Source: Verrucomicrobiia bacterium (GTDB taxonomy: Bacteria > Verrucomicrobiota > Verrucomicrobiia > Limisphaerales > DSYF01). From it: a DNA stretch of 64,000 nucleotides. The notes under the pieces were generated by a model. The model had not been told where the DNA came from. It worked only from the letters and a program-made list of their open reading frames with translations, and searched no databases. Made by a program: the position numbers and the translations under genes. Below are positions 58,086 through 64,000 of the stretch, one piece after another. The stretch's first letter is position 1, and each line of letters opens with the position of its first letter. The stretch lies in contig DASTWL010000091.1 in the NCBI GenBank assembly GCA_035765895.1, forward strand, positions 1-64,000, in the 5' to 3' direction.

Positions 58086-61040
58086 TCATTGACGGACGCG
58101 ATAGAAGCCCCGGCCGCTGTTCGTCGCTGCCGCGTCGATGAATTCCAGCGCGCCGTTCGTGTTGAATAAATTCGTGCGCTCCTCCCAGAACGGCAGGCTC
58201 GGGGCGAAATCCAGCCACACCAACCGCCCCGCCTCGCCCACGATGGCCAGCTGCATCCGGCCGTCCGGCAGGCGGGTGATGGCCCGGATTTGCGGCGGGG
58301 CGGGCGGCAGAATCCGCAGCGCCAGCAGGCCGTTGTTGGAATCAAGCGCATAGACGCAATCGCCGTTGAAATCCACGGCGCCGGTGGCATTCGCGTTAGC
58401 GTTGTCGGTGGCGAACGGTTGCGTGGCCAGCAGCACCGGCACGTTGTTGGACAATTCGTAAAGTTGAAAGGTGTCCGGCGTGTCGACGGCCACCCCACCG
58501 ACCAGTCCGGCCGCCGGCTCGACGCCAATGGCCGTCACGGTGCCGGCCACCGCCGGGCTGCCGGTCGTTTGCACGACGGTTCCCGTGCCGGCCGCGAGGT
58601 CAAAGGCGATTTGACGCAGGGGCTGGCCGCTGGCCTTGCCCCAAAAGGTATCGCCTGCGCCAAAGGCGATGCCCAGACCGAACATGCCGTTGGTGCCACC
58701 GCTGACGGTCAGCGGATGCGGGACAAACGTGGTTCCGTCCGCTGTCGTGAACAACCCGGCGTTGGTGCCGTTGCGCGAGCCGATCAGAATCTGGGTGTTG
58801 GTTCCCGCCCCGCGCACCGCGAACGTGTCGCCCCAGCGTTCGACCAAAGCCGGCACCGGGTTTCCCGAAAACGCCACCGTGGGCGCCGTCCCGGGCGCGT
58901 CATCCGCCCAACGGTAAAGGCGAAACGCCGTGGTCGAGCCGTCCAGCGTCAGGTTCCCGACATACACGGCGCCGTCATCCGCCGCCCCGATCATGTTCAC
59001 CGCAAACGTGCCGCCCGCGATGAGTCCAACACCGTTGTCGAGCACGTGCAGATCCACACCGTTGGCGGCGTCCAAAACGTGCACGGTGTTTGACCCCGTC
59101 CGGCTCACGAGCAACAGCCGGCCGCTGACCGGATTGCCGGCGAGGCCGCGCTGGCTGCTGTCGGTCGAGCTCAAATAAGGTCGCGCCCCAGGCGCCACCG
59201 TCCACAACGGCAGCAGGCGGGCCGCAGGCGGCGGCACGAGCACCACCAAGGTGGCCACCTGGCTGGTCACCGCGCCGAATGGATTGGAGACGGCCACGGA
59301 GTAATCACCCGCGTCCTCCCCGCTCACCGCCGCCAGGCTGAAGCTGCTGTTCGTGGCGCCGGGCAGGGTGTTGTCCGCCTTGCGCCACTGGTAACTGAGC
59401 GGCGCCGGACCGGAAGCGGACACGCTGAACGTGGCGGGCGTGCCGGCGTAATTCGTCCGGCTCTCGGGCTGACCGACAATCGCCGGCAAATTTTGCAATG
59501 TCAGTTCCAGGTCGCGAGTAGCCACGACGCCGGCGGTGACCGTAACCTGATTGGAAGCCGGGGCATAACCGGAAAACGCCGCCTGCACCGTGTAAGTTCC
59601 CGGCGGCAAATCCACGAAGCCATAAAAGCCCGTGGCGTCGTTCGTCTGCACGCGTGTCACCGGTCCGGTCACGGTAACCACCGCGCCGTCGAGGCCGTTG
59701 GTCAGATTGTCGTTGTAAATGGTGCCTTTCAGATGACCGGTCGTGGGCGCGGTTTTCCACGGCATGACCGGGATCGTCGCGGTTTGCGCGTAGAGCGGCG
59801 GGGTCACCGGATCGTAGGCTGACGGATTGACAAGCGCGTCGAGAAAGGCGGCGCGCGCGACGCCGTCCTTGTTGGTGACGCGATACGAATAGCCCGCGCT
59901 GCCGCTGGCCGAATGGCCCGCCGACGAGGCGGTCCGCGTGAAGCGCAGTTGCGCAATCGCATCAACCGCGGCGTTCAGGTAGAGGCCCGGGCCGATCAAC
60001 GCCTGGCGGTTGTATTGGTTGTCCTTGGTGAAGTTGTTCCAGTTCGTCCATGCCTGCGTGTAGGCGCCGGCCTGGTCGAAATACGTCATCGGGACGTTGA
60101 GATCCAAAATTCCCTCCTCCAGCCAGCCACGCCAATCCTGCAACACGGTGTTCCACGCGGCGGATGAGGCATACCACGTGGCGACGCTGGTGGGGCCCGG
60201 CGACCACGTGATCGTGTCGGCGGAAATCTTCAGTCCGGGCTTCAACGCGATGGCGTTCAAATAGATTTTGCGCAGCAGGCCGGTGACCTGGTCGCGGCGA
60301 AACTGCTGCCACACCGGATCGGCGGGCGCCGGTTGCCCGGTGCGGCCAAAGCGCTGGTTGAAACGCGCCACGGTGACGGGATTGTAGCCTTCGTCCAGGC
60401 TGGAATAGCGGATGTAATCGAAGTTCAACCCGTCCACGTCGTAGTTGCTGACGATGTCCATGCAGACGTTGAACGTGTGACGCTGCACTTCTGGATGTCC
60501 CGGATCGAACGTGTATTCGTTTCCAATCAGCGTGTTGCCATTTACATCGCGCAACAGCCAGTCGGGATGCAGATTCAACGGATGCGTCGGATCGGCCGGC
60601 AGGTTCGTGCCCTGCCAGATGTGGTAGGTGACGATCCACGCATGCACTTCGAGACGCTGGCCGAAATTCGGGTTGTGACACTTGGCAATCAAATCCGCCA
60701 GCGGGTCAAAACTGGCGGGCGTCACACTCGCATTCTTGGGTTCAAAGTGACTGTTGTAAAACGCGTCGCCCCGCCGGCGCACCTGCGCGAACACCGTGTT
60801 CAGATGGCCCCGGCGAAAGTCGTTGGTCAGCGTGTTGACCTCGGTCGCCGAGCGAAATCCAGCGCCCCAGGCATCGACCCACAACGCCCGGTATTCGTTC
60901 GTTTGCGCACGCAGACCCGGCGCAGCAAAATGCACCGCGAGACCGAGCGCGGCCGCGAACAGCCTTGCTCCACCAGCCCGGACGGCGCCCGAAGCGCTGC
61001 GGCCTGGCGGCCGCAGCGCTTCGGGTTGCACTTGGTTCAT
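58086..61040 (-). CDS. Secreted GHL10-type glycoside hydrolase with Ig-like and propeller domains
   Basis: The protein of about 984 residues has a signal peptide ending near GLRAQ. Residues about 50-400 are a GHL10 (DUF187, GH10-like) TIM barrel: EYRALWVDAWGAGF, HLNTVFAQVRRRGDAFYNS, EVHAWIVTYH and VDGLNFDYIRYSS. Then come a carboxypeptidase-regulatory-like module (about 450-530), an Ig-like module (about 535-620) and a C-terminal beta-propeller-like region (about 625-960) that resembles the two repeats of the protein encoded next to it at 61058-63544. A perfect 17-bp inverted repeat lies in the first codons. It starts 17 nt after the upstream stop. Relatives cleave polysaccharides; the substrate is unknown. 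Confidence 0.83.
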   Translation of the reverse strand: MNQVQPEALRPPGRSASGAVRAGGARLFAAALGLAVHFAAPGLRAQTNEYRALWVDAWGAGFRSATEVNTLTNDFRRGHLNTVFAQVRRRGDAFYNSHFEPKNASVTPASFDPLADLIAKCHNPNFGQRLEVHAWIVTYHIWQGTNLPADPTHPLNLHPDWLLRDVNGNTLIGNEYTFDPGHPEVQRHTFNVCMDIVSNYDVDGLNFDYIRYSSLDEGYNPVTVARFNQRFGRTGQPAPADPVWQQFRRDQVTGLLRKIYLNAIALKPGLKISADTITWSPGPTSVATWYASSAAWNTVLQDWRGWLEEGILDLNVPMTYFDQAGAYTQAWTNWNNFTKDNQYNRQALIGPGLYLNAAVDAIAQLRFTRTASSAGHSASGSAGYSYRVTNKDGVARAAFLDALVNPSAYDPVTPPLYAQTATIPVMPWKTAPTTGHLKGTIYNDNLTNGLDGAVVTVTGPVTRVQTNDATGFYGFVDLPPGTYTVQAAFSGYAPASNQVTVTAGVVATRDLELTLQNLPAIVGQPESRTNYAGTPATFSVSASGPAPLSYQWRKADNTLPGATNSSFSLAAVSGEDAGDYSVAVSNPFGAVTSQVATLVVLVPPPAARLLPLWTVAPGARPYLSSTDSSQRGLAGNPVSGRLLLVSRTGSNTVHVLDAANGVDLHVLDNGVGLIAGGTFAVNMIGAADDGAVYVGNLTLDGSTTAFRLYRWADDAPGTAPTVAFSGNPVPALVERWGDTFAVRGAGTNTQILIGSRNGTNAGLFTTADGTTFVPHPLTVSGGTNGMFGLGIAFGAGDTFWGKASGQPLRQIAFDLAAGTGTVVQTTGSPAVAGTVTAIGVEPAAGLVGGVAVDTPDTFQLYELSNNVPVLLATQPFATDNANANATGAVDFNGDCVYALDSNNGLLALRILPPAPPQIRAITRLPDGRMQLAIVGEAGRLVWLDFAPSLPFWEERTNLFNTNGALEFIDAAATNSGRGFYRVRQ
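60988..61025 (-). repeat. Perfect 17-bp inverted repeat at the start of the GHL10 gene
   Basis: CCCGAAGCGCTGCGGCC (60988-61004) and its exact complement (61009-61025) flank a 4-nt loop, TGGC. In mRNA this would be a very stable hairpin about 15 nt after the proposed ATG, within codons for the n-region of the signal peptide. It could be a repeat element, a leftover terminator of the upstream gene, or a translation brake. Confidence 0.75.
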
Positions 61041-61057
61041 CCGCCGACGCACACCGT

Positions 61058-63544
61058 TTACCGGCGGAGGCGGAAGAAGATCTGGCTGGCGCCGGAGTTC
61101 GTATAAGGACTCGTGGCGCCCAGCACGTCATTGTAGGGACCGGTAACGGCCGTCGCAGATTGCAGCACGCCCGGACCGTTCCACGACACCACGCCGCCCT
61201 GCACCGTGGAATCAATGAACAGCCGCGGGCCATACGACAGCGCAATCAGACCGTTGTTGGAGTCGAGCGCGAAGATGCGGCCGCGGGCCGTATCCACGGC
61301 GACCGCGCCGGTGCCATTGGCATTCGCGTTGTTGGAGCCGAAGACCTCGCGGTCCACCTGCACCGCCACCGGTTCGCCGGCGCTCACGTCCCACAGCGAA
61401 AGGTTCTGCGGCGTTTCGCCATAACCCACGGTGACCACCAGCCCGTTGGCGCTGTCCACGCCGAGCGGCGCCTGGGTGGTGGGCAGGTTGGTGTAAGTCG
61501 CCACGACCTGCGCCGTCCAGGTGTTCGTGTCAAACGCCACCTGACGCAGGTTGAAGCCGGACGATTTCGCCCAGAAGGTGTTGCCGGCGCCAAAGGCCAG
61601 GCCCAGGCCCGCAAAGCCGTTGGCCTGCGCGTCGGGAGGCAGGTTTTCCACCGCGATGACGTTGGGCGAGAAGTAATAGCCATCCGCGGTTGTGAACAAC
61701 ACCAGATTGGTGCCCGTGCGGACCGAACAAAGGATTTCCGTGTCCACGCCCGCACCGCGCACGGCCATCGTGTCGCCCAGCCGGCCGATACCGGGGTTCC
61801 CCAAGTAAGCCTGGGTCACGAAGGAGAGCGGATCGGCATTCTGCCACCGATAGATGGTGAAGGAATCCGAGGTGCCGTTCAGCAGCAGGTTGCCGACATA
61901 CACGGCGCCGTCGTCTGCCACGCCGCACATGTTGATCGGCAGAATTCCGGGCGGCGGCGGATTGGGCGGATACAGGAAGCTGACGTCCAGCACGCCGACA
62001 TCGGCGCCGGTATCCGCGTCCAGCAGGTAAACGGCGTTTGAGGGTGAACGGCTCACCACCACCACCACGTTGGAAACCGCGTCGTAGGCAATGCCCCGCT
62101 GCGTGTCACCGGTGGTCAGGTAATCCCGGCTCCCGGGCGCGAGCGTCCAGAGATTTGACGCCACATTCGAGTAATTGCCCGGCAGGATGTTCAATGCGGC
62201 CACGCCGCTGGTGGCGGAACCGTAGGCGTTGGTGACGATGACGAAGTAGTTGCCGGCGTTACTGGTCTGCAAGGCCGGAATCGCGTAGCTGTTGGTCGTG
62301 GCCCCGCCGATGACGTTGGTGGTGCCGTTGTCGAAATACCACTGGTAGGACAACGGATCGGTGCCGCTGGCCACGACGCTCAGATTGACCGGATAACCGG
62401 CCACGTAAGTTCCCCCCCCGGAGGCGCTGCCCACGGTAGGCGGCGTATTCGTGACAATGCCGGTGAGTTGAAAGACCGACAGGCCGTTGTTGGGTTCGCC
62501 GAACACCCAGCGATCATTGTTCATGTCCACCAGTCCAAGGGCGTTGCCATTCGCGGAATACGGCGTGGGCAGCGGCTGATCGAGCACCACAAGGGCGGAA
62601 TTGGCCGGCAGCAGCTGCAGGATTTTGGCGCGATGCGTCAGGTTGTTGGTGGCGGAACTGGTTGACGTGGTCACGGTCGCAATCAGTTTGAGGCCGTTGG
62701 TTTCGTAATACTTCAGGCCGTTGTTTGCCGACTGGTCCATGTCAAACGCGCGGGCGATGCTTGACGTCTGCGCCACAGGATCATAAGCCACCCGATAAAC
62801 GCTCTTGCCGTTTGCGGCCTTGACGTAGAGCGCGTCATTGGTCGCTTCAAAAGTCACTCCGCCGCCCACAACGTTCGCGTTGGTCACATAAATGGACGTC
62901 GGCGTGAAATTGGTGGCCATGGCATCGGTGGCCTTGAACAGGACGAAATTAGTGGTGATGGCCGTGCCGGAGCCGTTGCCCACCAGCACAATCTCGGTGC
63001 CGGCGCCGCTGCCGCGCAAATCCATGTAGTCGCCCAGCCGGGCCGGGAACGACGTGCCGGCACCGCTGTCATACACCACCAACGGCGGTGTGCTGAAATC
63101 TGTGTCCGACTCCCAACGGTAGATCAACAAACGCGAGGCTGCTGAGCCCGACAGGTTGCAGGCGTAAACATGCCCGTCATCCGAGACCCGCGTGCCGATC
63201 AAGGCCAGGGTGCCGCCCGAAACGGTTGGCGCCGCGCCCGAGCCCAGCTTGTTGTAACCGTTGGCGCCATCAAGCGTGGAGACGTGATTCGAACCGCCCG
63301 CGCGGCTGGCGTAAACGACATTGGCCGTCACGGGACTGATGGCGACGCCGCGCACCGAGTCGCCGGACGCCGGCAGATCGGGATAGGAATTATTTGTAAT
63401 GCTCCAGACGCTCGTGAATTCCGGTGTCTGTGCGCGTGCCGCGATGGTCACTAGAGCGAGCGCCAATACGGTTAGACCGCTCATGATCGCTGGCGCCCGG
63501 CGGCACCAACACCGGCGAATATTGAGGGTGATATGTGTCTTCAT
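61058..63544 (-). CDS. Secreted protein with two propeller-like repeats and an Ig-like module (DUF4623-like)
   Basis: This 828-residue protein has a long basic leader and a signal peptide ending near IAARAQ. Two related regions of about 350 residues flank an Ig-like module (about 375-455). The first contains SVWSITNNSYPDLPASGDSVRGVA, the second NLWTLAPGSRDYLTTGDTQRGIA. Both continue with HVYACNL / AVYVGNL, GDYMDLRGSGAGTEI / GDTMAVRGAGVDTEI and ANNGLKYYETNG or DSNNGLIAL segments. The pattern resembles what is annotated as DUF4623, which I am not certain of. A related third copy ends the neighbouring GHL10 protein. No catalytic motif is visible; a binding role is likely. Confidence 0.78.
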   Translation of the reverse strand: MKTHITLNIRRCWCRRAPAIMSGLTVLALALVTIAARAQTPEFTSVWSITNNSYPDLPASGDSVRGVAISPVTANVVYASRAGGSNHVSTLDGANGYNKLGSGAAPTVSGGTLALIGTRVSDDGHVYACNLSGSAASRLLIYRWESDTDFSTPPLVVYDSGAGTSFPARLGDYMDLRGSGAGTEIVLVGNGSGTAITTNFVLFKATDAMATNFTPTSIYVTNANVVGGGVTFEATNDALYVKAANGKSVYRVAYDPVAQTSSIARAFDMDQSANNGLKYYETNGLKLIATVTTSTSSATNNLTHRAKILQLLPANSALVVLDQPLPTPYSANGNALGLVDMNNDRWVFGEPNNGLSVFQLTGIVTNTPPTVGSASGGGTYVAGYPVNLSVVASGTDPLSYQWYFDNGTTNVIGGATTNSYAIPALQTSNAGNYFVIVTNAYGSATSGVAALNILPGNYSNVASNLWTLAPGSRDYLTTGDTQRGIAYDAVSNVVVVVSRSPSNAVYLLDADTGADVGVLDVSFLYPPNPPPPGILPINMCGVADDGAVYVGNLLLNGTSDSFTIYRWQNADPLSFVTQAYLGNPGIGRLGDTMAVRGAGVDTEILCSVRTGTNLVLFTTADGYYFSPNVIAVENLPPDAQANGFAGLGLAFGAGNTFWAKSSGFNLRQVAFDTNTWTAQVVATYTNLPTTQAPLGVDSANGLVVTVGYGETPQNLSLWDVSAGEPVAVQVDREVFGSNNANANGTGAVAVDTARGRIFALDSNNGLIALSYGPRLFIDSTVQGGVVSWNGPGVLQSATAVTGPYNDVLGATSPYTNSGASQIFFRLRR

Positions 63545-63872
63545 GGTCGGATTGATCCTGAGTTGATTGGTTCTGTGGATTGGGGTTTGTGATGGTCCAA
63601 GTTTTTAATTCGGGGTCAGCTTCCAATGTAATGGGCGGCTTCCGGTGTCGAAGCACAAAATTGTATCACTTCTTGCAGATACGTAACAGCGCAACACCGG
63701 CGACAGCGAAAGCCGGCGCGCCAACAAATGGAGAATTTGCATCGTGCCGGAACCCGCGCCGCAACCACGTCCGGCGCGCCAAGATCGATTGAGAAAATCA
63801 AACGCCCCGCGCCTCAACCGCCTCACCAGCGGCACAGAATATTTGACTGCAATAATTTGCTGCGGCTGAAGA
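63545..63872. other. Non-coding gap upstream of the propeller/GHL10/prepilin operon
   Basis: No convincing gene is seen in these 328 nt; the small frames present lack domains. It holds the fourth direct-repeat box (63661-63687) and should hold the promoter for the minus-strand gene starting at 63544. Confidence 0.6.
63661..63687 (+). promoter_or_regulatory. Conserved direct-repeat box TTGTATC-N13-ACGTAAC, copy 4
   Basis: TTGTATC (63661-63667) and ACGTAAC (63681-63687) keep the exact 20-bp period, the preceding A-run and the following AG. The second heptamer has two mismatches, and the spacer keeps TTCTTGC. It lies 117 bp upstream of the minus-strand propeller-protein gene, in opposite orientation to it. 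Confidence 0.45.
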
Positions 63873-64000
63873 CTAAAACATCACGAGGTTGTCCGTGCGG
63901 ATGGATCGCTCTTCCGCCTCGCAGATTTCCAGGGCCGTGACGCCATCCTGCGCGGTGACCAGGCTGGGCGCTGTGTGGTGCGCGACGCATTCCACGAAGT
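63873..64000 (-). CDS. Gfo/Idh/MocA oxidoreductase, C-terminal fragment (5' part outside window)
   Basis: The last 42 codons of a minus-strand gene are present, ending at TAG 63873. The residues FVECVAHHTAPSLVTAQDG, then VTALEICEAEERSIRTD, match the C-terminal helix of Gfo/Idh dehydrogenases (compare HFVECIREGIQPITGGPEG in the gene at 9695). Nothing more can be said about substrate or export. Confidence 0.75.
   Translation of the reverse strand, partial: FVECVAHHTAPSLVTAQDGVTALEICEAEERSIRTDNLVMF

Noticed and set aside
1-64000. tRNA, rRNA, CRISPR array, insertion sequence, prophage or plasmid origin
   Set aside because: I looked for cloverleaf-like ends, regularly spaced repeats, transposase or integrase motifs and iterons and saw none; a covariance-model scan would be needed to exclude small RNAs.

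Overview
The window is GC-rich bacterial DNA, densely coded, with no rRNA, tRNA, CRISPR array or transposase that I could see. It most likely comes from a Verrucomicrobiota genome of the Limisphaerales/Pedosphaera type (old subdivision 3). The basis is three stand-alone prepilin-like proteins with the [18 protein letters not shown] start and a C-terminal H-x9-DG type signature, many Tat-exported (RRxFL) Gfo/Idh/MocA and FAD oxidoreductases, and large secreted Ig-like/Calx-beta proteins. The taxonomic call is inference.

Region 1 (1-13.4 kb) is an exopolysaccharide locus. It holds a NusG-like antiterminator (11845-12417), a priming sugar-phosphate transferase, a WlbA/WbpB-like dehydrogenase overlapping a hexapeptide N-acetyltransferase, a Wza-type export lipoprotein, an outer-membrane beta-barrel, a FemAB-like protein, a Wzz/BY-kinase-like protein whose P-loop lysine is missing, a polysaccharide deacetylase fused to a GT4 glycosyltransferase, and the start of a membrane protein running off the left edge. 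A LuxR-type response regulator lies beside it. A 24-nt motif recurs in two leaders of the cluster, with a weaker third match.

Region 2 (13.3-26.1 kb) is an amino-sugar utilisation region: nagB diverging from a PIG-L deacetylase, a LacI regulator, a sugar porter with a large extracytoplasmic insertion, and a tightly coupled operon GH109 - GH20 - ROK-like kinase - CBM9-like protein - NahK - UDP-sugar 4-epimerase. Two near-identical LacI-type operators (16351, 18336) lie just upstream of promoters for the porter and for the operon.

Region 3 (26.2-40.4 kb) looks like a peptidoglycan/muropeptide scavenging island: dipeptide epimerase, LD-carboxypeptidase, class A beta-lactamase-like hydrolase, an HGSNAT/NagX-like acyltransferase, a D-Ala-D-Ala carboxypeptidase fused to an alpha/beta hydrolase, the exo-muramidase NamZ, an AmiE-like serine hydrolase, a sodium:solute symporter and two PLP aminotransferase-fold enzymes.

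Region 4 (40.7-64 kb) carries secreted-protein operons. Each of three prepilin-like genes sits in its own operon: with a Calx-beta protein, a GH25 muramidase and a C39-like protein; with Tat-exported oxidoreductases (one frameshifted); and with a GHL10-type hydrolase and a propeller/Ig protein. A conserved box, TTGTANC-N13-TTGTAAC with an exact 20-bp period, occurs four times (26173, 40392, 56172, 63661). Three copies lie upstream of the three prepilin operons, in opposite orientation to them. The right edge cuts a further Gfo/Idh gene.
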